DNA of 64,000 bases, taken from assembly GCA_946482655.1 (NCBI GenBank), contig CAMLSA010000001.1:1-64000 (forward strand), read 5' to 3'. Positions within the stretch are counted from its first letter, which is position 1. Each line of letters opens with the position of its first letter. Made by a program: the position numbers and the translations under genes. This stretch comes from an uncultured Sphingomonas sp. (GTDB taxonomy: Bacteria; Pseudomonadota; Alphaproteobacteria; Sphingomonadales; Sphingomonadaceae). This document shows positions 44,938-53,607 of the stretch, piece by piece. Below the pieces are notes generated by a model that did no database searches, had not been told where the DNA came from, and saw nothing but the letters and a program-made list of their open reading frames with translations.

Positions 44938-46464
44938 TCAATGCCCGCCGCCCATGCCGATCTGCCGCTTGGGCCTCGGCGCCATCCAGACCAGGGCAGA
45001 AACCGCGCAGGTCAGTAAGCCGGAGATCAGGAACATCTTATCGGTCGCCAGGGTGAGCGCTTCCTTGTCGACGATCTGGGCGATGACCATGCGCGCTTGT
45101 TCGGTGGAAAAGCCGTTCGACGCGAGCGAGGATTGCGTGCCCTCATAGTTGAGCTTGCCGGAGATCTCGCTGCCTGCAACCCGGGCCTGATCGTTCCAAT
45201 AGGTCATCGCGATCGACGTGCTGATCGCGATTCCGATCGTTCGAAGGAAATTCTGCAGGCCCGCCCCCGAAGCGAGCTCCGCGGGTGGCACGGCGCCCAT
45301 CGACATGGCAGTCACCGTCACGAAGAAAAACGGCATTCCCAGCCCCATGATGACCTGGGGCAGGACCAGCGTCGCAAAATCGGCGCTGCTCGTCCAATCG
45401 ATACGGAGCAGGGTCGCTCCGCCGACCCAGAGCACACCGCCGGTCAGTATGATTCGCGGATCATATTTTACCAAGAGCTTGGGCGGGAAGCGTGTGACGA
45501 GTAGGCCCATCGTCGCCGTCATCGCGGTGGTTATTCCCGCCTGGGTCGCGGTGTAGCCCAGCGAAAGCTGCATCCATTGCGGAATGACGACGATGCCCGC
45601 GAAATAGGCGCCGAATCCCACGGCCATGGTGAGCGCGGCAACGGTGAAACCCCGATGGCGGAAGATCCTGAGATCGACGATCGGATGTTCCTCGGTCAGT
45701 TCCCAGATCACGAAGATGGCGAGAAAGATGGCAGAAGTCAGGCCGAGACCGAGCACGAGCGGATCGGCGAACCAGTCATGGTCGCGGCCGATGTCGAGCA
45801 TTATCTGGAGACAGCCGATCCAGACGATCATCAATACCAGGCCGACCACATCGATGGGCAGTTTGGCGGTGGGTGTTTCGACTGGCTTGAGCAGCGTGTG
45901 CGCCGTCACCGCGCAGAAAATGACCACCGGCACGTTGATGAAGAAGATCCAGTGCCAGCTCATATTGTCGCTGATGAAGCCGCCCAGAACCGGCCCGAGT
46001 GCCGGCCCCATCATCGCCGTCATTGCCCACATGCCCATCGCCTGCGCGCGCTTTTCCGGCGGATAGACGCGCATCAGCAACATCTGGGTCAGCGGCATCA
46101 GAGGCGCGCCGCAGAATCCCTGGCCAATCCGGCACGCGACGAGCATTCCGAGCGTCATCGACATGCCGCACAGCATCGAGAGCAGCCCGAAACCGATCAG
46201 GCTCACCGTAAAGGTCCGCACCGCTCCGAAACGGTTGGCGAGCCAGCCGGTCAACGGCACGCAGATCGCTTCCGCTACGGCATAGGAGGTGATCACCCAG
46301 GTGCCCTGGCTCGCCGAAATGCCGAGATCGCCCGAGATATGCGGCACCGACACGTTGGCGATCGTCAGATCGAGGACGACCATGAAGTTCGCGAAGCCCA
46401 GCGCCAGGCCGGTGATCATTCTCTGCCGTGGTGTCAGACGATTATAGGATTCGACAGCTGTCAT
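44938..46464 (-). CDS. DHA2-family multidrug efflux permease, EmrB-like
   Basis: The 508-residue major facilitator has 14 predicted helices and EmrB motifs (NRFGAVRTFTVSLIGFGLLSMLCG, GFCGAPLMPLTQMLL, GPVLGGFISDNMSWHWIFFINVP). It exports hydrophobic compounds by proton antiport. The ATG at 46464 lies 7 bases after the adaptor stop; the frame upstream of it is read from within the emrA-like gene and is not protein-like. Third gene of a NodT-EmrA-EmrB operon. Confidence 0.92.
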   Translation of the reverse strand: MTAVESYNRLTPRQRMITGLALGFANFMVVLDLTIANVSVPHISGDLGISASQGTWVITSYAVAEAICVPLTGWLANRFGAVRTFTVSLIGFGLLSMLCGMSMTLGMLVACRIGQGFCGAPLMPLTQMLLMRVYPPEKRAQAMGMWAMTAMMGPALGPVLGGFISDNMSWHWIFFINVPVVIFCAVTAHTLLKPVETPTAKLPIDVVGLVLMIVWIGCLQIMLDIGRDHDWFADPLVLGLGLTSAIFLAIFVIWELTEEHPIVDLRIFRHRGFTVAALTMAVGFGAYFAGIVVIPQWMQLSLGYTATQAGITTAMTATMGLLVTRFPPKLLVKYDPRIILTGGVLWVGGATLLRIDWTSSADFATLVLPQVIMGLGMPFFFVTVTAMSMGAVPPAELASGAGLQNFLRTIGIAISTSIAMTYWNDQARVAGSEISGKLNYEGTQSSLASNGFSTEQARMVIAQIVDKEALTLATDKMFLISGLLTCAVSALVWMAPRPKRQIGMGGGH

Positions 46465-46471
46465 CGGACGA

Positions 46472-47596
46472 TCAGTTGCCGGAGACGTCGATATCCACTT
46501 CCATCGACAGGCCGACCCGCAGCGGATGCTCGGCGAGCTCCTTGGGGTCGAGCGCGATGCGCACGGGCACGCGCTGGACCACCTTGATCCAGTTGCCGGT
46601 CGCATTCTGCGCTGGGATCAGCGCAAAGGCCGATCCGGTGCCTCCGGAGAAGCCGACGACGCGGCCATGATATTCGACGCCGCCGCCATAGATGTCGGCG
46701 GTCAGGGTCGCGGGCTGGCCGGGCTTCACGCGGCGCAGCTGACGCTCCTTGAAATTCGCGTCGACATAGACCTTGTCCAGCGGGACGATCATCATGATCG
46801 GCGCGCCTTGGGCGACGCGCTGCCCGACCTGGACCTGGCGACGTGTAACTATTCCGTCGACCGGGGCGCGGATGACCGTGCGGTCGAGATCGAGCTGGGC
46901 CGAGGCGAGCTTCGCCTTGGCGGCGAGCACCATCGGATCGGTTTCGACTGTCGAACCGCTGATCATCGCCTGGTTGGCGGCGAGCTCGCCGGCGGCGGCG
47001 CCCTGATTCGAGCGCGCCTGGGCCAGGCCGGCCCGCGCGGCGGCGAAGGCCTTGCGCGCGGTGGTCAGTTCCTCGCCCGAAACCGCGCCCGACGGCTGGA
47101 GGGCGAGGCGGCGGTCCAGATCGATCCGCGCCTGTTCATAATCGGCCTCGGCGCGCGCAATGTCGGCGCGGCGGGCGTCGAGCTGGGCTGACAGCGCGTT
47201 GCTGGTGGCCGATGTCTGGCGGAACATGCGGCGCACGCGCGCCAGTTCGGCGGCGGCTTGCTCGTACATGATCCGGGCATTGGCATCGTCGAGACGAACC
47301 AGGACATCCCCCGCTTTCACCGGCTGGGTATCGCTCACATTGACCGCGACGACCTGGCCCGGGATCAAGGGGGTGACTTGAGCAACCTCGGCGTTCACAT
47401 AGGCATTGTCGGTGCCGACGTGGTTGCGCCCGATCAGCAGGTACCACAGTCCCCAGATCAGTGCGGCCGCGCCGACGACCATCGCCAGCCGGGTCAGCCA
47501 GAGCCTGCGTGTCCGCTGTCGCGCCGCCTTGAGCATGTCCGCATCTTCTTCCGGGCGGCCGTCGGCAGGCTTGGTGGCGGGGTCGGCATCAGCCAT
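46472..47596 (-). CDS. HlyD/EmrA-type membrane fusion protein
   Basis: The 374-residue periplasmic adaptor has a cytoplasmic Asp-rich start, one anchor helix (RLAMVVGAALIWGLWYLLI), a biotinyl-lipoyl-like hybrid motif (VNVSDTQPVKAGDVLVRLDD), a long alpha-helical hairpin (about residues 95-210) and a beta domain. It links the EmrB-like pump to the outer-membrane channel. Its ATG at 47596 overlaps the end of the channel gene by 8 bases. Confidence 0.92.
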   Translation of the reverse strand: MADADPATKPADGRPEEDADMLKAARQRTRRLWLTRLAMVVGAAALIWGLWYLLIGRNHVGTDNAYVNAEVAQVTPLIPGQVVAVNVSDTQPVKAGDVLVRLDDANARIMYEQAAAELARVRRMFRQTSATSNALSAQLDARRADIARAEADYEQARIDLDRRLALQPSGAVSGEELTTARKAFAAARAGLAQARSNQGAAAGELAANQAMISGSTVETDPMVLAAKAKLASAQLDLDRTVIRAPVDGIVTRRQVQVGQRVAQGAPIMMIVPLDKVYVDANFKERQLRRVKPGQPATLTADIYGGGVEYHGRVVGFSGGTGSAFALIPAQNATGNWIKVVQRVPVRIALDPKELAEHPLRVGLSMEVDIDVSGN

Positions 47597-49052
47597 TCGA
47601 ACTGTCCTTGGCAATATGTGCGGTACTCGTCGTGAATCCGCCGCCCAGTGCCCGGACCAGCGCGATATCGACAGCAAAGATCCGGGCCGCCAAATTGGCG
47701 ACGGCGCGACGTGCTTGCAACAGTCTCTCTTCGGACGTCAGCACGTCGAGATAGGTCGACAGGCCGCCTCGATAACGCTGCCGGGCGACCGCATAGGCTT
47801 CTTCCGAATCGGCGAGCGCCTGGCGCGAGAGGGCGAGCCGGTCGGCCAGGGCGCGCTGGCCGGTCAGCGCGTCGGCGACCTCGCGATAGGCGTTGACAAC
47901 GGTCCGGTCATAGTTCGCCACCGCTTCGTCATAAGTGGCGCGAGCGCCGCGATAGCGCCCGCTCAGAGCGCCGCCCTGGAAGATCGGTAGGCTGATCGCC
48001 GGCCCGGCCTGGCCGTATGTCGCGGCACCCTTGGTCAGGTTCTCGACGCCGAGCGACTGCTGCCCGATCAGGGCGCGCAGGCTGATCGCGGGATAGAAGT
48101 CGGCGCGGGCCACCTTGATGCGGCTGGCGGCGGCTTCAGCCCGTGCCCGCGCGGCGACGATATCGGGGCGGCGGCCGATCAGATCGATGGTCACCTGCGG
48201 GGGAAGTCCGGGCTGCTGAAGACCGGAGAGGCTGGGGCGGGTAATGGCCAGCCCGCGATCGGGGCCGGCGCCGATCAGCGCGGCGAGCTGGTTGCGCGTC
48301 ATCGCGATCATCTCGTCGGTCGCGGCGAGATCGGCGCGCGCGGCGGGGACGGCTGCATCGGCCTGCTTGAGCTCGGCCCGCGTGTCGAGGCCATTGGTCA
48401 CACGGTCGGAGACCAGCGTTCGCGTGGCGCTCCGCAAATCGACGGCAGCTGCCAGCACGTCGCGCTCGGCATGGAGCCGGGCCAGATCGGCATAGCTGGT
48501 GGCGATTGCCGTGGTCAGCATCAGCTGCGCCTGATTTTGCTCGATCCGGGCGGCTTCGGCTTCCGAGGTCGCCGCGGCCAGCGCGGCGCGATTCCGCCCC
48601 CAAAGGTCGATGTCGAAGCTGAAGCTGAGCGCTGCCTGGCCAGCATCACGCCAGCCACCGGGAACGAACTGGGGCGGAATGCCGCGGATCCTGCTCTGCC
48701 GCTCATAGTAGACGCTCCCTCCGGCATCGAGCGAAGGCCGCAGCGCCGCACCGGCCGCCTGCGCCATCCCCTGCGCGACGCGGAACCGCGCCGCGGCGGC
48801 GGCGGCATCGGGCGAACCCTTGAGGCCCTCCTCGATCAGGGTGGCGAGCTGAACATCGCCATAGCCGTTCCACCAGCCGTCGCCCGGCCACTCCGCCGAC
48901 CCCTGTCCGGCGAAGCTCCGCTCGGCGGCAATGCTCCCGGGCATCCGCATTTCGGGCCTGCCGCCGAGATCGGGCACGGCGCAGGCCGAGAGCAATGCTA
49001 CCAGGCCGAGCGCGGCTACGGGCCGAAACAGGGAGAGCCGACTCGGATTCAT
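47589..49052 (-). CDS. NodT-family outer-membrane efflux lipoprotein
   Basis: The 487-residue TolC-like protein carries a lipoprotein signal (LLSACAVP, acylated Cys24) and the two repeated outer-membrane-factor domains (AALSFSFDIDLWGRNRAALAAATSEAEAARIEQNQ, then GPAISLPIFQGGALSGRYRGARATYDEAVANY). It forms the exit duct for the neighbouring pump. It heads the operon, 88 bases from the divergent tetR gene, with one operator-like site 9 bases before its start codon. Confidence 0.92.
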   Translation of the reverse strand: MNPSRLSLFRPVAALGLVALLSACAVPDLGGRPEMRMPGSIAAERSFAGQGSAEWPGDGWWNGYGDVQLATLIEEGLKGSPDAAAAAARFRVAQGMAQAAGAALRPSLDAGGSVYYERQSRIRGIPPQFVPGGWRDAGQAALSFSFDIDLWGRNRAALAAATSEAEAARIEQNQAQLMLTTAIATSYADLARLHAERDVLAAAVDLRSATRTLVSDRVTNGLDTRAELKQADAAVPAARADLAATDEMIAMTRNQLAALIGAGPDRGLAITRPSLSGLQQPGLPPQVTIDLIGRRPDIVAARARAEAAASRIKVARADFYPAISLRALIGQQSLGVENLTKGAATYGQAGPAISLPIFQGGALSGRYRGARATYDEAVANYDRTVVNAYREVADALTGQRALADRLALSRQALADSEEAYAVARQRYRGGLSTYLDVLTSEERLLQARRAVANLAARIFAVDIALVRALGGGFTTSTAHIAKDSSNG

Positions 49053-49060
49053 CTCAAAAC

Positions 49061-49137
49061 CGTACTATCTGGTATTGTTTTTGACATGTGCGCCCACCCC
49101 GACCCCTTGTCAATCTAATTCCGTACCATATAGTACG
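49061..49137. promoter_or_regulatory. Two TetR-type operators between the efflux operon and its regulator
   Basis: CGTACTATCTGGTATT at 49061-49076 and CGTACCATATAGTACG at 49122-49137 share the pattern CGTACYATMTRGTA; the second is a near-perfect palindrome. One abuts the efflux start, the other the tetR start. A possible tetR promoter, TTGTCA at 49107-49112 and TATAGT at 49129-49134 (16-base spacer), overlaps the second site. This layout fits autoregulation plus repression of the pump. Confidence 0.75.
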
Positions 49138-49140
49138 ATC

Positions 49141-49779
49141 ATGGAAATGCCTCGCAAGAAGCCCGTTCTGGGCCGACGGGAGACGCGGCGGATCGACCGC
49201 CGCGAGGCGATCATAGCGGTCGCCCATAACTCGTTTCTCGAACTTGGCTATGCGGCCACGACGATGTCCGGAATTGCCGGCACGATCGGCGGTTCGAAGG
49301 CGACATTATGGAGCTATTTCCCCTCCAAGGAGGCGCTGTTCGAGGCCGTGCTCGACACCGCGACCTCGGCCTATCGCGCACAATTGTCCACCCTGCTCGA
49401 TCCCAGCGTCGATCCGGAACACACGATCAGGGCCTTCTGCCACAGCTTTCTCAAAAGGGTGACCACTCCCGAAGCGCTCGCTCTGCAGCGGCTTGCGCAT
49501 GCCGAGGCGGGGCGCTTCCCGGAGATGGGAAAGATCTTCTACGAACGCGGTCCGCGGTCGACGCATAGCCTTCTTGCCGGCTTCATCGGTTCGGCGATGG
49601 AACGCGGCTTGTTGCGCCAAGATAATCCGATGCGCGCGGCGCGGACGCTGACGAGCCTGTGCATGTCGGGAATTCACCAGCAGTTGATCCTCGGCCGGCT
49701 TAGTGCGCCGACGCCCGCGCTGATCGCCACCGACGCCGACGCCGCGACGGATCTCTTCCTGCGCGCCTATGCTGCCTGA
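49141..49779 (+). CDS. TetR/AcrR-family repressor of the efflux operon
   Basis: The 212-residue product has an N-terminal TetR helix-turn-helix (RREAIIAVAHNSFLELGYAATTMSGIAGTIGGSKATLWSYFPSKEALFEAVL) and an all-helical C-terminal ligand domain. The ATG at 49141 directly follows the operator. Divergent placement and the paired operators make it the likely repressor of the NodT-EmrA-EmrB genes. The inducer is unknown. Confidence 0.9.
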   Translation: MEMPRKKPVLGRRETRRIDRREAIIAVAHNSFLELGYAATTMSGIAGTIGGSKATLWSYFPSKEALFEAVLDTATSAYRAQLSTLLDPSVDPEHTIRAFCHSFLKRVTTPEALALQRLAHAEAGRFPEMGKIFYERGPRSTHSLLAGFIGSAMERGLLRQDNPMRAARTLTSLCMSGIHQQLILGRLSAPTPALIATDADAATDLFLRAYAA

Positions 49780-49784
49780 AACAA

Positions 49785-49810
49785 AAAGGGCGACCTGAAG
49801 GCCGCCCTTT
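49785..49810. terminator. Intrinsic terminator between tetR and rpsD
   Basis: AAAGGGCG at 49785-49792 pairs with CGCCCTTT at 49803-49810, extended by two further pairs around a TGAA loop. On the minus strand the stem is followed by TTTTTGTTTC, a good U-tract for ending rpsD transcripts. It can also serve tetR on the plus strand. Confidence 0.85.
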
Positions 49811-49833
49811 GTAAGCCTTGTTGGGAAAGCCGA

Positions 49834-50448
49834 TCAGCGCGAGTAGAACTCGACAACCAGATTCGGTTCCATCTTCACCGGATAAGGCACCTCATCGAGT
49901 GTCGGCACGCGGACGAAGCTGACCTTGGCGGCGCCGTCGGGGGCGATATATTCGGGGATGTCGCGCTCCGACAGACCCTGCGCCTCGAGCACCAGCGCCA
50001 TTTCCTGCGCCTTCGAACCCAGCGTGATCTCATCACCCGGCTTCACCAGACGCGAGGCAATATTGCATTTCACGCCGTTGACGCGGATATGGCCATGGCT
50101 GACGAGCTGGCGCGCGGCGAAGATCGTCGGCGCAAACTTGGCGCGGTAGACGACCGCGTCGAGGCGGCGCTCGAGCAGGCCGATCAGGTTCTGCGATGTG
50201 TCGCCCTTCATCCGTGAAGCTTCGGTGTAGTTCTTCTTGAACTGTTTCTCGGTGACGTCGCCATAATAGCCCTTGAGCTTCTGCTTCGCCTTGAGCTGAA
50301 TGCCGTAGTCCGACAGTTTGCCCTTGCGGCGCTGGCCATGCTGGCCGGGGCCATATTCGCGCTTGTTGACCGGGCTCTTCGGGCGACCCCAGATGTTCTC
50401 GCCCATCCGGCGGTCGAGCTTGTACTTGGCGCTGGTGCGCTTCGACAT
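49834..50448 (-). CDS. rpsD: 30S ribosomal protein S4
   Basis: The 204-residue product matches S4 throughout ([57 protein letters not shown], ending VVEFYSR). S4 nucleates the 5' domain of 16S rRNA. The ATG at 50448 has GGAAGA upstream; an in-frame ATG five codons earlier lacks one. It is a single-gene unit closed by the terminator at 49785-49810. Confidence 0.98.
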   Translation of the reverse strand: MSKRTSAKYKLDRRMGENIWGRPKSPVNKREYGPGQHGQRRKGKLSDYGIQLKAKQKLKGYYGDVTEKQFKKNYTEASRMKGDTSQNLIGLLERRLDAVVYRAKFAPTIFAARQLVSHGHIRVNGVKCNIASRLVKPGDEITLGSKAQEMALVLEAQGLSERDIPEYIAPDGAAKVSFVRVPTLDEVPYPVKMEPNLVVEFYSR

Positions 50449-50646
50449 GATGTCTTCCTTCAATCGCTACAACGTTGCCCGCCGCCGCCGAAGCGGCACG
50501 GGGTCGATCCCGGTATTTCGCGCCGCTGCGTCCGTTCGGACGGCAGGGCCACCGCTTCACCGGGGTGCGGGGCCGATTGCGAAGGCGCGCCTATGGCGGC
50601 GAAGAGGCGGATAGTCAAGTCCGGTCAGGGACGCTAAGGCCCCACC

Positions 50647-50970
50647 ATGACCGACAAGACTCCCGTTCCCGCCGCCGAATGCACCGACATGGCCCAGGTC
50701 CGTGCCGCAATCGATGGGCTCGACACGCTGATCGTCAGCCTGCTGGCCGAGCGGATGCGCTATATCGAGGCCGCCGCCCGTATCAAGCCGAGCCGTGACA
50801 CCGTGCGCGACGAGGTCCGCAAGGCCGAGGTGATCGCGCACGCCGTCAAGGTCGCGAACGATCGCGGCTTCCCGCCCAGGCTCGCCTACCGGCTCTATGA
50901 CATGCTGGTCGAAGGCTCGATCGCGCATGAACTCGAGATGTTCGACACCGAAAGGCATCAACGGCGCTAA
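50647..50970 (+). CDS. Chorismate mutase (AroQ type)
   Basis: The 107-residue all-helical product has the AroQ pattern (VRAAIDGLDTLIVSLLAERMRYIEAAARIK, VRDEVRKAEVIAHAVKVANDRGFPPRLAYRLYDMLVEGSIAHE). It converts chorismate to prephenate for phenylalanine and tyrosine, or acts as an isochorismate-pyruvate-lyase-like relative. No signal peptide, so it is cytoplasmic. Its stop codon shares bases with the stop of the converging desaturase-like gene. Confidence 0.88.
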   Translation: MTDKTPVPAAECTDMAQVRAAIDGLDTLIVSLLAERMRYIEAAARIKPSRDTVRDEVRKAEVIAHAVKVANDRGFPPRLAYRLYDMLVEGSIAHELEMFDTERHQRR

Positions 50971-51812
50971 GCGTCCCTCGCCTTGGCCGACAGTTCATCC
51001 GCCGGCGCACCGCCGTGTTGCGCGGCGATCAGAACCTCGGGGCGATTCTCCGGCGCGATGCCGTAAGTTGGCGGCCAGGCGTCGTTCGGCAAATAATAGG
51101 TGCCGAAGATCCGGTCGTAGAAGGGCAGTGTCGAAGCGTAATTGTGATTGGGATGATCGACCTGCGAATGATGCCAGTGGTGGAAACGGGGGGCTGAAAG
51201 AATTTGCTCGGCCCATCCGAGTCGGACGTTGAGATTGGCGTGAATGAAGAAGCCCCAGACCGTGCCGATGATCAGGACGATAATGGGGATGGTGCTTCCC
51301 GACCCGGAGCCGGGCGTGCCGAGGCCGGCCATGTTGACGAGGCAGAGGCCGAACATGCGCGTGAAGATGATGTCGACCGGATGGGCGCGGGTGTTGACGA
51401 GCCAATCCATACGGACCGGTTCGTGATGGATGGCATGGAATCGCCACAGCCACGGAACCTGGTGCATGACCCGGTGGCTCCAGTAGAAGCCGAACTCGCC
51501 GATCAGGATTGCGAGCCCTACCTGGACAAGGATCGGAAGGCCCACGATCCAAATGCGATATCCTTCCGGCAGGGCATGGTTGGAAAGTGCCGCGATCGTT
51601 CCCAGCGGTATTGCGAAAATGAAGACTGGTATCAGACCCGACAAAAAGAAATAGCCGAGGTCGACGAGGATCTGCGGCCGCCAAGTGGACTGGCGATTGA
51701 CCCCTGCCAGCCTTTCGAGCGGAACGAAAACCGCGGTGAGCAGAAAGAGCCACAGGATCTGGCTTGCCATGACCTTGGCGAGAAAAGGGAGGCCTGCGAA
51801 CAATGTCAGCAT
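50967..51812 (-). CDS. Sterol desaturase/fatty acid hydroxylase family membrane protein
   Basis: The 281-residue membrane protein has four to five helices and the three histidine boxes of di-iron hydroxylases (SHRVMH, FHAIHHEP, HHWHHSQ). It inserts oxygen into a lipid; the substrate could be a fatty acid, carotenoid or polycyclic triterpenoid. The hopanoid locus lies in the same window but 17 kb away, so a link is speculative. The start at 51812 has no strong ribosome site. Confidence 0.87.
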   Translation of the reverse strand: MLTLFAGLPFLAKVMASQILWLFLLTAVFVPLERLAGVNRQSTWRPQILVDLGYFFLSGLIPVFIFAIPLGTIAALSNHALPEGYRIWIVGLPILVQVGLAILIGEFGFYWSHRVMHQVPWLWRFHAIHHEPVRMDWLVNTRAHPVDIIFTRMFGLCLVNMAGLGTPGSGSGSTIPIIVLIIGTVWGFFIHANLNVRLGWAEQILSAPRFHHWHHSQVDHPNHNYASTLPFYDRIFGTYYLPNDAWPPTYGIAPENRPEVLIAAQHGGAPADELSAKARDA

Positions 51813-52155
51813 GTTGTTTCCACAGTCCGCGGCTCACATAAGCGGACGGAAAGTCCGCTCCACCCGGTATTCGGAGTCGTGTTCGCTGGTGCGACCTCGG
51901 AAAGCCCCCTTGGCACCCACTAAGCCAACGCACAGTACTGTAGCGAGAAACTAGTTAAAATCCAATCCAGCCGTTTCGTTAGTGGATGTCGGGATGGGCC
52001 ATGGCTCGCTTCGGCTATTTGAGGTGAGCCTTGCAATCCCGGCCAATTCGGGCGAACGCAAGGAGGTCTGCGGTGGTGCTCCTGGGGGAGGCGGGATATT
52101 ATCTGGTCCGAAACGGCTTGCCCAAAATCGGTGCCCAGACGGATCGGAACAGCCG
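51813..52155. other. Spacer between the hydroxylase and the HAD-UbiA gene
   Basis: The 343-base spacer should carry promoters for both divergent genes. The HAD-UbiA frame stays open upstream to a GTG at 51982, but those residues are low-complexity and unlikely to be translated. No repeats or hairpins stand out. Confidence 0.45.
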
Positions 52156-53607
52156 ATGGCTGACGACGATCCACTGCCGCTGGTCGTCGATCTCGACGGA
52201 ACCCTGACTCCCGCCGATACGCTTGTGGAATCCGTCGTCGCGCTGCTCAGGAAATCACCGCTGAACCTGCTTCGCCTGATTGGGTGGCTGTTCGCCGGAC
52301 GCGCGAACTTCAAGCGGGCGGTGGGCCGTGAGGTGACGATCAACGGTGCGACATTGCCCTATAACCAGCCGCTGTTGACGTGGCTGCGTGAACAGAAATC
52401 GCAAGGACGAACGATCATTCTTGCGACCGCGGCGCATATCAGCATCGCCGAGCAGGTTCAGCGGCACCTCGGCATTTTCGACCTTCTGATCTCGACCTCG
52501 GATGGGGAAAATCTGAAAGGCAGTGCGAAACTGGCGGCTATCCGCGCCACGATCGGCGACCATTTCGCCTATGTCGGCAATGGCGGCCCGGACATGCAGG
52601 TATGGACTGGAGCGAAAGCGGCGATCGCGGTCGAAGTACCTGCGGCCGAATTGCGCAGACTGAGGCCCCTGGTGACGATCGAGCGCGAGTTCCACTCCGG
52701 CGAATCCCGCCTCAATTTGTGGATGCGCGCGCTCCGGGTGCATCAGTGGACGAAGAACGTCCTGGTGTTCACGCCGTTGCTGACAGCCTTTTCGTTCATG
52801 GAAATCGGCAAGACGATGGACGCCCTGTCCGCCTTCATCGCCTTTTGCCTCGTCGCCTCGGCAAGCTACATCCTCAACGATGTCATCGATCTGGACAATG
52901 ACCGGGTTCATCCCCGGAAAAGCGGGAGACCCTTTGCGAGCGCCCGATTGCCGCTCCTTCATGGTCTCGCGATCTCGATCATGGGCGTGGGGGGCGGCAT
53001 CATGGTCGCCATGACGGTGTCCTGGGCCCTCGTGGCCATGCTGTTGGCCTATCTCGTGCTCACCAGCGCCTATAGCTGGACACTGAAACAATTTTTTCTG
53101 GTCGATGTGCTGACCCTGTCGTTGCTATACACTTGGCGTATCCTGGCAGGGGCGGTGGCAATCGACGTCCGAATGAGCTCATGGCTGCTGGCATTCTCCG
53201 TTTTCATATTCTTCAGCCTCGCCCTGATCAAACGATGCACCGAGCTGCTGGTGACGCAGAGGAACGGCGATGCCGGGCTCAGCGGCCGGGACTATCGGTC
53301 GTCCGATCTGGCCGTTCTGTGGCCGTTGGGTGTCGGAAGCGCGCTGAGCTCGGTCGTGATCTTCGGCCTGTTCACGAGCTCGTTCGAAACCCAGCAACGT
53401 TATGCCAGCCCCGAGTTGCTGTGGCTTGCCGCCTTCGGACTCATCTATTGGCTCGGGCGCATGTGGGTGAAGACTTCACGCGAAGAGATGCATGACGATC
53501 CGATCGTCTACTCGTTCAAGGATCGAGGCACGCGGATTGTCTTGGCGGGCATCATCGCCGTCATGATCGCCGCCCGTTTCGTACATGTCGGTATCCTGAA
53601 TGGATAA
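52156..53607 (+). CDS. HAD phosphatase-UbiA prenyltransferase fusion
   Basis: The 483-residue product joins an N-terminal HAD hydrolase (LVVDLDGTLTPADTLVES, then YVGNGGPDMQVW) to a C-terminal UbiA-type polyprenyl-phosphate transferase. The second half has about eight helices and the metal motif NDVIDLDNDRVHPRKSGRPFASARL. Relatives make decaprenyl-phosphoryl phosphoribose for arabinose-type glycans, the HAD part removing the 5-phosphate. A role in supplying a lipid-linked pentose is likely, though the acceptor sugar cannot be read from sequence. Its 3' end overlaps the next gene by 8 bases. Confidence 0.85.
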   Translation: MADDDPLPLVVDLDGTLTPADTLVESVVALLRKSPLNLLRLIGWLFAGRANFKRAVGREVTINGATLPYNQPLLTWLREQKSQGRTIILATAAHISIAEQVQRHLGIFDLLISTSDGENLKGSAKLAAIRATIGDHFAYVGNGGPDMQVWTGAKAAIAVEVPAAELRRLRPLVTIEREFHSGESRLNLWMRALRVHQWTKNVLVFTPLLTAFSFMEIGKTMDALSAFIAFCLVASASYILNDVIDLDNDRVHPRKSGRPFASARLPLLHGLAISIMGVGGGIMVAMTVSWALVAMLLAYLVLTSAYSWTLKQFFLVDVLTLSLLYTWRILAGAVAIDVRMSSWLLAFSVFIFFSLALIKRCTELLVTQRNGDAGLSGRDYRSSDLAVLWPLGVGSALSSVVIFGLFTSSFETQQRYASPELLWLAAFGLIYWLGRMWVKTSREEMHDDPIVYSFKDRGTRIVLAGIIAVMIAARFVHVGILNG

